A stretch of DNA of 64,000 bases from Saprospiraceae bacterium (GTDB lineage: Bacteria > Bacteroidota > Bacteroidia > Chitinophagales > Saprospiraceae): the NCBI GenBank assembly GCA_016787415.1, contig JAEUUT010000143.1, forward strand, positions 28,219-92,218. The letters run 5' to 3'. Within the stretch, counting starts at the first letter, position 1. Each line of letters starts with the position of its first letter. Below, piece by piece: positions 1 through 8,844 of this stretch. Made by a program: the position numbers and the translations under genes. Below the pieces are notes generated by a model. It was not told the origin of the DNA. It did not search any database and saw only the letters and a list, made by a program, of their open reading frames with translations.

Positions 1-1941
1 AACAATGTTTATGTAAGTTTTAAAGAATTTAATTTAGGCAATGTTAAATACTTATTAATTAATGATAAAGACAAAAAACAAATTTTGCTAAATGAAAAGG
101 GGATTACGCAGCCATATGATGCTATTTCATCAATAACAATATCAAACTCAACCTTTTTAATAATACATCAAAATGGACACATTGGAATTGCAGAATTAAA
201 CCTCAATTATGACAAGGAGCGATTTGAAATAATTAAACCAGATACAATCCAACAAATTGGTGAAATTTACCCATATCCATTTGAAAGAACCAGTTTTCAA
301 TATGAATCAGAGGCATTAGTAAATGTTAAGGTCAATAACGCATGGAATTTAACTCAAATGTCCTTTGGTATTAATTATTCTTATCGCAGAGAATTTCTTT
401 TTCAAAATTTACTCGAAAACTATCCTAATCAAATAATTATCCTCCCCAACAACAAAGAAAATAGCGAATTGATAAAAATAAAATCCGGTGTAAAGGTTGG
501 ACTTATTAATACGAAAAATCGTAAAATATTACCGCCGATATATGATGAAATAACAGATTTTGATAAGTTTGGGTATGCAAAGATTCGAAAAGAAAAAACA
601 TATCAATACATTGACCGGAGTTTAAATATTGCATCTGTTGAGTATAACTCAATTGCGCAGACGGAATCAGGGGAACTTGCCATTTTTGAAAATAACAAAA
701 AGAAAGGTTTATTACAAATTTCAACGAAAGAAATTATAATTGAGGCTGATTTTGACACTATAATTGTTCAAAAAAACAGATCATATGTTAAAGTGAAAAA
801 GAATGGATATTTTGGGCTACTTGGAATTTCAAACAAAGTTAATTTAGATGCAATATATGATGACATAAGGATGTTTGACCATACTAAGTATGTCGAGGTT
901 AAAAAAAACGGATTACTTGGAATTGTTAACATTGGTACAGGTAGCATTAACATCTTACCAAAGTACGATAAATTAATTGAATTTTGTGATTTGAAGTTTG
1001 TTTTTGAAAAAGATGGGAGATGGGGAATTGTAAAACCTGATGGACAAGAAACATTTCTAAATTCCAAAAAGGAAAAATTTGAAATAAATAATATTAAGCC
1101 CAGCAGTTCATATAAAATTGCAATAGTCTTTGGATATGAGAAATATTCGGGAGTAATTAATTCTGATGGGCAATATATTTGTAAAGGACAATTTAAAGAG
1201 TATGTTGCAACAGATTCCAAATTTTACGATAATAAGGAATTAGATAATAATTTGGTTTGGGTATATTTATCTGAAATAAATAAGATTTTTTTTATCAATA
1301 ATAGTAAATTAATAGCAACTGTATCAAATTATCAATCCACGATTAGCCAATCCATTGCTTTTAGCAAATACAAATTAATTAAGACAGATGATAACGGTTA
1401 TTTGAATTTTAACGGAGAAGCAGTAGTACAAGGCGGTAATACAGAAATAGAAGACTTTAACGACCTTGGGTTTGTTTGGGCAAAAGACTCAACTTTATAT
1501 TTTTCGCTATACAACCACAAAGGAAAAAAAATAACAAAACGACCTTACGATGATCATGGTAGAATGAATAAAGAGATGATAATTTCTGTAAAACGAAACG
1601 ATAATTGGGGATATATAAAAATTGATAACAATGAAGAAATTGAGTTGATTAGGTGTAAATATTATATTGTGAATGAATTTAATGGTGATTTTGCTATCGT
1701 TTATCAAGATACACGTTGGGGGATAATTGGCAAAAATGATTACCTTTATGTGCCGTTCATTTTTAGTGAAATAGAATTTAGAGATGATAAATTTATTGCA
1801 AGATACTACCATCAAAATGAACCTATTTATTTTGAATTAGCACCAAGTTTAGATAATAATCTCAAACGATTTAGGTGTGTTTCAGGTAATTGTGAACTTT
1901 ATGAGCAAAGCATCAAATCGTTTTACGAAAAGCGAGATTAG
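1..1941 (+). CDS. WG-repeat protein, 5' end outside the window
   Basis: The reading frame is open from base 1 with no upstream stop, so the gene runs off the left edge; 646 residues are visible. The first in-window start candidate is a TTG at 85 and need not be the real start. The protein carries WG/KWG-type repeats of about 45 residues: short strands such as GLINTKNRKILPPIYDEI, GLLGISNKVNLDAIYDDI and WGIVKPDG alternate with aspartate/tyrosine-rich turns. WG-repeat proteins are common in Bacteroidota, and the repeats are thought to form beta-structured binding surfaces; no enzymatic motif is visible. The gene is strongly AT-rich, like the next two genes and unlike the rest of the window. Its function is unknown. 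Confidence 0.75.
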   Translation, partial: NNVYVSFKEFNLGNVKYLLINDKDKKQILLNEKGITQPYDAISSITISNSTFLIIHQNGHIGIAELNLNYDKERFEIIKPDTIQQIGEIYPYPFERTSFQYESEALVNVKVNNAWNLTQMSFGINYSYRREFLFQNLLENYPNQIIILPNNKENSELIKIKSGVKVGLINTKNRKILPPIYDEITDFDKFGYAKIRKEKTYQYIDRSLNIASVEYNSIAQTESGELAIFENNKKKGLLQISTKEIIIEADFDTIIVQKNRSYVKVKKNGYFGLLGISNKVNLDAIYDDIRMFDHTKYVEVKKNGLLGIVNIGTGSINILPKYDKLIEFCDLKFVFEKDGRWGIVKPDGQETFLNSKKEKFEINNIKPSSSYKIAIVFGYEKYSGVINSDGQYICKGQFKEYVATDSKFYDNKELDNNLVWVYLSEINKIFFINNSKLIATVSNYQSTISQSIAFSKYKLIKTDDNGYLNFNGEAVVQGGNTEIEDFNDLGFVWAKDSTLYFSLYNHKGKKITKRPYDDHGRMNKEMIISVKRNDNWGYIKIDNNEEIELIRCKYYIVNEFNGDFAIVYQDTRWGIIGKNDYLYVPFIFSEIEFRDDKFIARYYHQNEPIYFELAPSLDNNLKRFRCVSGNCELYEQSIKSFYEKRD

Positions 1942-1958
1942 CAAAAACGCCCATCAAC

Positions 1959-2026
1959 GGCTTTACGAAAATGCGCTGCAAAGCCCACCCACAAAAGCCA
2001 ACGCAGCAGCGCACATTCGTAAAGCC
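1959..2026. repeat. Imperfect inverted repeat after the WG-repeat gene
   Basis: Arms 1959-1979 and 2006-2026 pair at 19 of 21 positions, with the two mismatches adjacent in the middle of the arm. The loop is 26 nt and rich in A and C. The element starts 17 bases after the stop codon. It could be an attC-like cassette spacer or a transcription terminator; there is no T-run after it. An open frame runs across it, but its translation looks like read-through of the hairpin. Confidence 0.6.
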
Positions 2027-2072
2027 AACCGTTCGATGAAATTAGAATACCCCAAAAGAGGTAAAAGCAGTG

Positions 2073-2127
2073 CTCTAACTACAAATCGTAAAGCATTGAC
2101 TTTCAACGGCTATTTTTGTAGTTAGAT
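2073..2127 (+). repeat. attC-like hairpin upstream of the TIR gene
   Basis: An 11-bp perfect inverted repeat (2075-2085 and 2115-2125, arm CTAACTACAAA) closes a 29-nt loop. The right end GTTAGAT (2121-2127) fits the integron core-site consensus GTTRRRY, and the left end CTCTAAC (2073-2079) fits RYYYAAC at six of seven positions. The overall 55 bp is at the short end for attC sites. No integrase gene is visible, so this is a structural resemblance only. Confidence 0.4.
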
Positions 2128-2151
2128 ACGATTAAAAAACTAAAATCATTT

Positions 2152-2901
2152 ATGAAGGCATTGAATATTTTTATCATCTACGCCCGTGAAGATGTTGATG
2201 CTTTACGGGAGTTAAGAGTACAATTTATACCAGTAGCCAAAAACGAAAATCTAAATGTTTGGTATGACGGAGAAATTCTTCCTGGTCAGCATTGGGATAA
2301 TGAAATTAAAACTCAATTGCAAAATGCTGATATCGTTTTGCTTTTTATAAGTAAGTATTTTTTCGCCTCAAATTATATTCAAAACAACGAATTAAAACAG
2401 GCACTTGCAAGACACAATGCAGGTGAAGTAGTAATAATACCTGTTATTGTACGTGCTTGTGCATGGCAAGACGCATTTGAGGTTAGTAGGTTTCAATCTT
2501 TGCCATTAGGAGGCCAGCCAATTTTCTCAAAACATTGGCATGACGTTGATGAAGCAATGGCGAATGTTGTTGACGGAGTAAAAAGAGTTATTCATTTGCT
2601 CAAAGGGCATCATGAAGACGATAATTTGATGAAAAAGAAGACAGATAAAATAAGTTTATCACAAATATTTTATGAACCAGATGTGCTTAAACAATTAGAC
2701 TTTGAAATAATTGAGATGAAAATTAGTATACTAAGAAATTATGTAGATTTAAAATTTTATGAAAGCATTAAACATAACGCACATAGCGATTCTACAGACC
2801 GGTGGGCAAAGAGTAAGATTCCACCTATTGAAAAAGAAATTGAAATGCTAAATTCCAAATTAGAAAATCTTCTCGTACAGAAGAATAATAAGGCTACATG
2901 A
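2152..2901 (+). CDS. TIR-domain protein
   Basis: 249 residues. Residues about 5-130 form a bacterial TIR domain. It opens with the strand IFIIYAREDVDAL, followed by the WYDGEILPG box and the ADIVLLFISKYF strand. The helix after that carries the candidate catalytic glutamate, in NNELKQAL. TIR domains of this class are often NAD-cleaving enzymes in anti-phage systems. Residues about 155-249 are a charged helical tail with no recognised domain, possibly for oligomerisation or sensing. No Thoeris partner (ThsA-like) or other effector lies next to it, so a defence role is inference. It sits between two unrelated AT-rich genes, with hairpins on both sides, as a single cassette-like gene. Confidence 0.75.
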   Translation: MKALNIFIIYAREDVDALRELRVQFIPVAKNENLNVWYDGEILPGQHWDNEIKTQLQNADIVLLFISKYFFASNYIQNNELKQALARHNAGEVVIIPVIVRACAWQDAFEVSRFQSLPLGGQPIFSKHWHDVDEAMANVVDGVKRVIHLLKGHHEDDNLMKKKTDKISLSQIFYEPDVLKQLDFEIIEMKISILRNYVDLKFYESIKHNAHSDSTDRWAKSKIPPIEKEIEMLNSKLENLLVQKNNKAT

Positions 2902-2993
2902 TTTTTAGTCATTCCAAATAGAAAATTTGAGTAGGATTAATTGTTTGTTTATTGGGACAAGAAAAAAATCATCGAACACCAGCTTACTGCCCA

Positions 2994-3035
2994 TGCCGCC
3001 GAACAGCTAGCCCGCAAACCAAACGCACGGCGGCA
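2994..3035. repeat. Inverted repeat between the TIR gene and the next gene
   Basis: TGCCGCCG (2994-3001) pairs perfectly with CGGCGGCA (3028-3035) around a 26-nt A/C-rich loop. Weaker complementarity (GCTTA near 2982, GCAAGC near 3059) could extend the structure to about 2980-3065. The composition of this spacer, GC-rich and A/C-rich inside an AT-rich gene run, matches the spacer after 1941. Confidence 0.45.
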
Positions 3036-3081
3036 CAGCAGCAAGCCAAACGTCAGTGGCAAGCATAATAAAGTAACAGAA

Positions 3082-3840
3082 ATGAAATTCGAACTTCTAA
3101 AAGTCTTAGATAAAATTTTAGACTTATACAAATTGCCAAGAAATAAAGAGCGATTTGACAAGTATTTGTACCTACTACAAGGTGCAAATAAAGTTGAAAT
3201 GATATTGCCTATTGCTGCCTTTAATCCAATGGGAAAGGAACTTGCTTTGAACAAAGTCGAAGCACTATTAGCACTTGATGCAGAGGCATTGGTTGGAAAA
3301 TGCCTTAAACAAATTAATTTGGAATTGCGAGGATCAGACGAGCGGGTTTTTAAAGTCGCTATCAATTTAATAGATGATGTCGAAGGTTCATGGTCAAACT
3401 ATGCTGTTACGGATTACAAGAATAAATTTGAGTTTGACGGACTAATAAAGAGAAATTTTTGCACGCCAATTTTTTGGACAAGTGAATCCGTGAGCGAGGA
3501 AAAAATCACCCAAAGAACAAAAGAATATTTATACAGAACCATTTATTGGATACATAAGGGACGACCTGAAAGGTTATTTGATTGCTTTGAACAAGAGGTA
3601 TATGTAAACATGGCTTGTGAAAATCAATTTATAAAATCGGAATTACTAGATATTGAATTAATTGAGCATTACTATCATCAGCACTTGAATTCAACTGACT
3701 ATAACCTAAATCTAAATTTCTTTTACGGAGATGAAGAAACGAAAGAGTTGAATTTTCCTTCATATGGAATCCCGAAAAATGGTGGGTTTAATTTTGTAAA
3801 ATATATTGCAGATAAAAGAAGGAAAGAAGCCAGTCACTAA
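3082..3840 (+). CDS. Hypothetical protein, cassette-like
   Basis: 252 residues beginning MKFELLKVLDKILDLYK. I chose the ATG at 3082 because the open frame upstream (from 2941) is the hairpin spacer read through: its translation is Ala/His/Lys-rich and the base composition changes there. The protein looks soluble, mixed alpha/beta and aromatic-rich towards the C-terminus; I see no signal peptide, membrane segment or known motif. Its TAA stop (3838-3840) forms the outer edge of the attC-like hairpin that follows, as in integron cassettes. Function unknown. Confidence 0.7.
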   Translation: MKFELLKVLDKILDLYKLPRNKERFDKYLYLLQGANKVEMILPIAAFNPMGKELALNKVEALLALDAEALVGKCLKQINLELRGSDERVFKVAINLIDDVEGSWSNYAVTDYKNKFEFDGLIKRNFCTPIFWTSESVSEEKITQRTKEYLYRTIYWIHKGRPERLFDCFEQEVYVNMACENQFIKSELLDIELIEHYYHQHLNSTDYNLNLNFFYGDEETKELNFPSYGIPKNGGFNFVKYIADKRRKEASH

Positions 3841-3900
3841 CATTGTATATGCGATAATGCTCCCTAAACGGTCGCACTGGGCATATACTCACCGTTATGC
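3835..3900 (+). repeat. attC-like site overlapping the stop of the previous gene
   Basis: The outer pair is TAAC (3838-3841) with GTTA (3894-3897). The inner perfect pair is GTATATGC (3845-3852) with GCATATAC (3881-3888). The spacers between outer and inner boxes are unequal (3 and 5 nt), leaving unpaired bases as in folded attC strands. The end reads GTTATGC, one base off GTTRRRY. The 66-bp length, the position at a stop codon and the two-box palindrome all fit an attC site; the missing integrase and the imperfect boxes argue for caution. Confidence 0.5.
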
Positions 3901-3952
3901 CCAATCCAAAAACCCAACAACCAACCGCACCCACCACCAAAATTAGAACTCA

Positions 3953-4107
3953 ATGAAAAACTAATCTCCCTCGTGCACATTTCTCTTGACGGTTTGGTCG
4001 CTGGACCGAATAGAGAAATGGACTTGATTAAAATTGACTAGTAAATTTGTGATCATGCCGGTAAACGGATCAGCGAAGGCGACATGGCTTTGTATGGAAG
4101 TAAATTA
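3953..4107 (+). pseudogene. Remnant of a dihydrofolate-reductase-like (RibD C-terminal type) gene
   Basis: ATG at 3953 is followed, after a one-base shift in the A-run, by a frame reading KLISLVHISLDGLVAGPN, then REMDLIKID, two stops, and then DHAGKRISEGDMALYG. This matches the N-terminus of the small dihydrofolate reductase/RibD-C family (typically M-x-K-L-I-S..SLDGFVAGPNGEMDW...AGKR...ALYGR). Only about 50 codons remain, with one frameshift and tandem stops at 4039-4044, so it is not functional. It suggests that the cassette region has lost genes. Confidence 0.65.
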
Positions 4108-4113
4108 CTCCAT

Positions 4114-4149
4114 ATAATTGAGGCAACAAAAATAATTGAGGCAACAAAA
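4114..4149. repeat. 18-bp tandem duplication
   Basis: The unit ATAATTGAGGCAACAAAA occurs at 4114-4131 and 4132-4149, directly after the broken DHFR-like remnant. The phrase CCATATA flanks it on both sides (4110 and 4152). It is probably a replication-slippage or excision scar. The rest of 3901-4249 contains no other gene that I can see. Confidence 0.75.
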
Positions 4150-4249
4150 AACCATATAATTTCAACCTGACAGATTTCTTAATTCACAAGAGTTGTGGCA
4201 AGCCAACAACATCTGCTTGCTTGCTTCAATTTCTACTTGCTGAAACTGC

Positions 4250-7200
4250 ATGCCCAAAAATATTTTCCTCCTATTGCTGTTCCTGCATCTCACTTGCAAT
4301 CAAAGCGAAGTGAAAAATAAATCATTTGTCTCCACAACGCAAGACAGCACGGATCCTGTGCAGGTAACCTTACTTGCCAACCTTCCTGATAGTTTGCAAC
4401 CGGAAATCCATCTGCTTAAAAATACCCCTACGGCAAAAACCGTCCCCATCCCGGATAAGCCAATATCATTTACCATCAAACAAAAATTTGGACAGCACCA
4501 TGTGCAACTTCAACCTCCCCGAAAAACAAAGGCTTCATTTTCATCCATCCTACAAAAATATACTACTGAACAGGGCCTGGCGCAAGATGTAACTTCATGT
4601 ATCTATCCAGATAAAAGAGGGAATCTGTGGATTGGCACCTATGTAGGCGGGGTTAGCAAATACGATGGGCACGCTTTTAGCAACTATACCACCTCACATG
4701 GACTAACAGATAATAGAATCATCGATATTATAGAAGACAGGGCAGGAAATATTTGGTTCGCAACGATGTCTGGTGTAAGTAAATTTGACGGCACTACATT
4801 TTCCACTTTTGGGAAGTTCAAAGAGGTAAGGAGTATTTTGGAGGATAGTGCTGGAAATTTGTGGTTTGCCGCGCGGAGGGATGGTCTTTATAAGTATGCA
4901 GGCGATTCAATTACCCGTTATGCTCAGTTGGATGGACTTGATGTTGTTGAATTAAAACAGGACAAAAAAGGGATAATATGGATCGGTACGGAGAATAACG
5001 GGCTTTACAGATATGATGGAAAAGAATTTACCAACATTGCTTTAGGTAACTTTGAAGCATGGACTATTACGATAGACAAATTTGGAAACATCTGGACCAG
5101 CAACCCTAGAGGTTTCAAAAAATTTGACGGAGCACATGTTGAAAGTTATCCTTATGCTTCTGATGGGCCATATTATTCTTTTGTTTTTGAAGACCGCCAT
5201 GCGAGTATATCTTCCCTATTAAATCAATTCAATGGTTTCGCATATGGTTTAGCAGAAAGCATTGTTGAGGACAAACCAGGAAATTTATGGTTTTGTTCAA
5301 CAGCAAACGGGATAGTGAAGTATTCCGGACAAGCGTTTCAAAAATTTACAGACAAAAGCATCAGGAGTATTTTAGAAGATAAAAGTGGAAACATTTGGTT
5401 CACTGGTCAATTTGGTAGCATTTTCCGGTTTGACGGAGAAAATTTTACAATATACGAACTTAACGATACATACTGGTCACTTTTTCAGGATAAAATTGGC
5501 AATATTTGGATAGGAAGTGATTATATAGGTTTGATAAAATTTGATGAAAATGCATACACTTTTTATTCTGATTTAAATGGATTAGCCAATAACGCAGTCA
5601 GGAGCATAAAGCAGGATAGTAAGGGATATCTGTGGATTGGTACGGAAAATGGATTAAGTAAATTCGATGGGAGATCTTTTACCAATTTCACAAAAAGGCA
5701 GGGGCTGGCGGGCAACTATGTTGCTTGTATTCTGGAAGATAAACCGGGTGAATTGTTGATTGGCACCGACGGTGGTTTAAGCCTTTACGATGGTAAATCC
5801 TTTACCAATTATTCCCTTAGTCGAATGCCGCATGGTAATGATGTAAGATCGATAATAAAAGATAAGTACGGAAACCTGTGGATGGGTACCTATGGTGGAG
5901 GACTTGCCAGGTATGATGGAAAATCTTTCTTCACCTATACAACCGAGCAAGGCCTTCCGGATAATGTGGTGACACAGGTTGCTTTGACAAAAGAAGGGAA
6001 CATTATTGCGGGTACCAACAACGGCATTGCAATCCTCACGGGATTTAAATCTAATGCAAATAATGCTGACAATGCACCAAAAAACAGAAATTATGAGGCG
6101 TATAATAATTTGAGCAACAGCGAACTGAAAAACTACACACCCGTTTTTGAAATTTACAATCCGAATACAGGCTACCCGGTTATGGATGTGAACAGGGGGC
6201 AGCATGCTATATTCGAGGACAGTAAAGGATTATTATGGATTGCGTCAGGTTCCGAAAGAAGCGGTTTGATGCGGCTGGATTATACATCACTATATAAAAA
6301 CAACAATCCTCCAGTACTAAACATTTTATCCATTAAAGTAGAGAATGAACTTGTTTGTTGGCATGATTTACTGAATGCTGAAAAAAATGATCCGAAACCA
6401 AAATCCAAATTTGACACTATTCCCATCCCTGCATCGGTTACTGAAGAGGTATCAACGTTTGGAAAACCATTAAACGATGTGCAAAGAGCAGAAATGCGGA
6501 ATAAATACAAGGGCATTGAATTCGATAGTATCAGCAAATTTTATCCCGTTCCTCAGACATTGATATTACCCTATGACCATAACCATATAACCATTGAGTT
6601 TGCAGCAATTGACCCGGACAAGCCTATGCTTGTTCAATACCAATACATGCTCGAAGGCTACAATAAAAAATGGAGCACGCCGGCAAACATTACGTCAGCA
6701 ACCTTTGGCAACATGTACGAAGGCAAGTATCATTTTCGGGTAAAAGCGCGCAGCCCGTCCGGTGTATGGAGTGAGCCCATTACCTACTCCTTTATTGTGC
6801 TCCCGCCATGGTGGCGAACATGGTGGGCCTACACCTTGTATGCACTGGCATTTCTCTTTGCATTAAGAGTTTTCTCCAAATGGCGGGAACGAAATTTGCG
6901 AATGGAGAACGAAAAACTGGAAAGAACGGTAGCGTTAAGAACGGAAGAATTGGTTCATAAAACTAGTATTGTAGAGAAACAAAAAGCAGAAGTAGAAAAA
7001 CAAAAACAACGTAGCGATGATTTACTTTTAAACATTCTTCCCGCAGAAGTGGCCGAGGAGCTAAAAGCAAATGGGTATTCAGAGGCAAAAAAATTTGAAT
7101 CAATATCAGTTATGTTTACCGACTTTAAAAATTTCACTGTCATCAGCGAGCAAATGAGTCCTGAAGAATTGGTCAGAGAAATTGATGTTTGTTTCTCAGC

Positions 7201-7645
7201 GTTTGATAATATCATTCACAAGTACGGCTTAGAAAAAATTAAAACCATCGGCGACTCATACATGTGCGCAGGAGGATTACCGATTTCAAATAATTCTCAT
7301 GCAGAAAATGTGGTGAATGCGGCCTTTGAGATTCGAAATTTTATCGCGAATTACAACAAAGAAAAAATTGCCATGGGAAAATTTCCATTTGAGATTAGAA
7401 TAGGTATTAACACAGGGCCTGTAGTAGCAGGAATAGTAGGTTTGAAAAAATTTGCTTATGATATTTGGGGTGATACGGTTAACATTGCATCCCGTCTGGA
7501 AAACTATAGCGAAGCAGGAAAAATAAACATCAGCGAGAGCACTTATGAATTGGTGAAAGACAAGTTCATCTGTATCCATCGCGGAAAAATTCAGGTGAAG
7601 AATAAAGGAGAGATTGATATGTATTTTGTGGAGATTGCTTCATAG
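4250..7645 (+). CDS. Two-component-type beta-propeller sensor fused to a class III adenylate cyclase
   Basis: 1131 residues. A hydrophobic N-terminus with Cys16 (weak lipobox) is followed by about 13-14 propeller repeats of the form G-N-[LI]-W-[IF]-G-T...K[FY]DG over residues 85-690, enough for two seven-bladed propellers. A Y_Y_Y-type beta domain (about 770-850), one transmembrane helix (about 857-877) and a coiled coil (about 880-930) come next. The C-terminal cyclase domain (about 950-1130) has both metal-binding aspartates (D958 in FTDFKNF, D1002 in GDSYM), adenine-selecting K996 and D1071, and transition-state N1078 and R1082, so it should make cAMP. In this family the propeller module usually ends in a histidine kinase or DNA-binding domain; a cyclase output is less usual. 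The sensor faces the periplasm and the cyclase the cytoplasm. Confidence 0.9.
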   Translation: MPKNIFLLLLFLHLTCNQSEVKNKSFVSTTQDSTDPVQVTLLANLPDSLQPEIHLLKNTPTAKTVPIPDKPISFTIKQKFGQHHVQLQPPRKTKASFSSILQKYTTEQGLAQDVTSCIYPDKRGNLWIGTYVGGVSKYDGHAFSNYTTSHGLTDNRIIDIIEDRAGNIWFATMSGVSKFDGTTFSTFGKFKEVRSILEDSAGNLWFAARRDGLYKYAGDSITRYAQLDGLDVVELKQDKKGIIWIGTENNGLYRYDGKEFTNIALGNFEAWTITIDKFGNIWTSNPRGFKKFDGAHVESYPYASDGPYYSFVFEDRHASISSLLNQFNGFAYGLAESIVEDKPGNLWFCSTANGIVKYSGQAFQKFTDKSIRSILEDKSGNIWFTGQFGSIFRFDGENFTIYELNDTYWSLFQDKIGNIWIGSDYIGLIKFDENAYTFYSDLNGLANNAVRSIKQDSKGYLWIGTENGLSKFDGRSFTNFTKRQGLAGNYVACILEDKPGELLIGTDGGLSLYDGKSFTNYSLSRMPHGNDVRSIIKDKYGNLWMGTYGGGLARYDGKSFFTYTTEQGLPDNVVTQVALTKEGNIIAGTNNGIAILTGFKSNANNADNAPKNRNYEAYNNLSNSELKNYTPVFEIYNPNTGYPVMDVNRGQHAIFEDSKGLLWIASGSERSGLMRLDYTSLYKNNNPPVLNILSIKVENELVCWHDLLNAEKNDPKPKSKFDTIPIPASVTEEVSTFGKPLNDVQRAEMRNKYKGIEFDSISKFYPVPQTLILPYDHNHITIEFAAIDPDKPMLVQYQYMLEGYNKKWSTPANITSATFGNMYEGKYHFRVKARSPSGVWSEPITYSFIVLPPWWRTWWAYTLYALAFLFALRVFSKWRERNLRMENEKLERTVALRTEELVHKTSIVEKQKAEVEKQKQRSDDLLLNILPAEVAEELKANGYSEAKKFESISVMFTDFKNFTVISEQMSPEELVREIDVCFSAFDNIIHKYGLEKIKTIGDSYMCAGGLPISNNSHAENVVNAAFEIRNFIANYNKEKIAMGKFPFEIRIGINTGPVVAGIVGLKKFAYDIWGDTVNIASRLENYSEAGKINISESTYELVKDKFICIHRGKIQVKNKGEIDMYFVEIAS

Positions 7646-7671
7646 ATTGAGTAATTTTCAAAGACACCCAT

Positions 7672-8820
7672 ATGAAAAAAATCTATATCCTTTTTATCCA
7701 TATCTTTTTACTGACATCTGCATTGTTTAGCCAACAGTCATCTGTTGACAGTGCAATAAAATACCTTCGTGACAATAATACTTCTCCTCAAGATTATGTT
7801 CTTGATAAATTCACGAATGCTGATATTATTCTGCTTGCCGAAGATCATAGAGTGAAGGAAAATCTTGATTTTTTGGGAAGTTTAATACCCCAACTTTATA
7901 AAAAAGGAGTTTTTACTATAGGCATGGAATTCGGAGCGTATGAAGACCAGCGTTCATTAGATAGTTTAGTTACCGCAGAAACCTATGATGAGAATTTGGC
8001 AAGACAACTAATGTTTAACTACAATCCCGGGTGGGCATTTAAGGAGTATATGGATATTTATAAATTCGCTTGGGCATTTAATAAAACTTTAATGAAAAAT
8101 GAGAGAAAATTTAGAATAATAAATTTAAGTTACAAATATGACTGGACATCTTTTTCAGGGCAAAGAACGCCCGAAAACATGAAAGTTGTGTTTTACAATG
8201 GGAATACAGAGGTTTTCAGGTTCAATATCGTCGAGAAAGAGATAATCCAAAAAAAGGAAAAAATTCTCATTCTCACTGGCGATGTCCACGCATTTACCAA
8301 ATATAAATTCCCGTATTATGACTTCACTTCTCCAAATTTTGTGAGATTTGATGGTAATTACTTCGGCAATTTATTGTACGCTAAATATCCGAAAAAGGTT
8401 TTTTCAATCTTGTTGCACAAGCCATTTTATAACTACCCTAATAAAAAACCCTTGCTAATATCACCTGCGAATGGAAACATCGAAAAAATTATGAGTTTTT
8501 TATCCAATCAACCCATTGGCTTTGACTTAAATAACACACCTTTGGGTAACCTGCCGGACAATAGTTATTTTTCAATGGGTTACCCCAACTTTAAACTATC
8601 TGATGTTTATGATGGCTACATATTTCTCAAACCAATAAAAAAATTAACTTCTTGTACTATTGATTCATTATTTCTCACTGATGCCAATTGGCAACAAGCC
8701 TCCGATAATATGCCTGACCCTGACTGGCGACCAAAGCCCCAAAGTTTAGCGGAGTATTGGAAACAGATATACGATTTTGCAGACATCGTCAAATATTATG
8801 AAAAAACGGACGAACCATAA
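7672..8820 (+). CDS. Exported TIKI/ChaN/EreA-superfamily-like protein
   Basis: 382 residues with a signal peptide (MKKIYILFIHIFLLTSALFS, cleavage near residue 20). Residues about 45-85 contain ILLAEDHRVKENLDFL followed by TIGMEFGAYEDQ, resembling the G/A-E-x-H and G-x-E signatures of the TIKI/TraB/ChaN/erythromycin-esterase superfamily. A later ILTGDVHAF matches the third conserved histidine block. The superfamily contains metal-dependent hydrolases and haem-binding proteins; I cannot choose the activity from sequence alone. It starts 26 bases after the cyclase gene on the same strand and may be co-transcribed. Confidence 0.55.
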   Translation: MKKIYILFIHIFLLTSALFSQQSSVDSAIKYLRDNNTSPQDYVLDKFTNADIILLAEDHRVKENLDFLGSLIPQLYKKGVFTIGMEFGAYEDQRSLDSLVTAETYDENLARQLMFNYNPGWAFKEYMDIYKFAWAFNKTLMKNERKFRIINLSYKYDWTSFSGQRTPENMKVVFYNGNTEVFRFNIVEKEIIQKKEKILILTGDVHAFTKYKFPYYDFTSPNFVRFDGNYFGNLLYAKYPKKVFSILLHKPFYNYPNKKPLLISPANGNIEKIMSFLSNQPIGFDLNNTPLGNLPDNSYFSMGYPNFKLSDVYDGYIFLKPIKKLTSCTIDSLFLTDANWQQASDNMPDPDWRPKPQSLAEYWKQIYDFADIVKYYEKTDEP

Positions 8821-8844
8821 AACTACCACTAACAGGCTAAAACA

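Noticed and set aside
1877..2125. Open frame of 82 codons across the spacer before the TIR gene
   Set aside because: It overlaps the previous gene's end in another frame and is explained by the A/C-rich hairpin spacer; no start context and no protein-like composition.
2941..3081. N-terminal extension of the unknown protein at 3082
   Set aside because: The segment is the inverted-repeat spacer; base composition changes sharply at 3082, where an ATG starts protein-like sequence.
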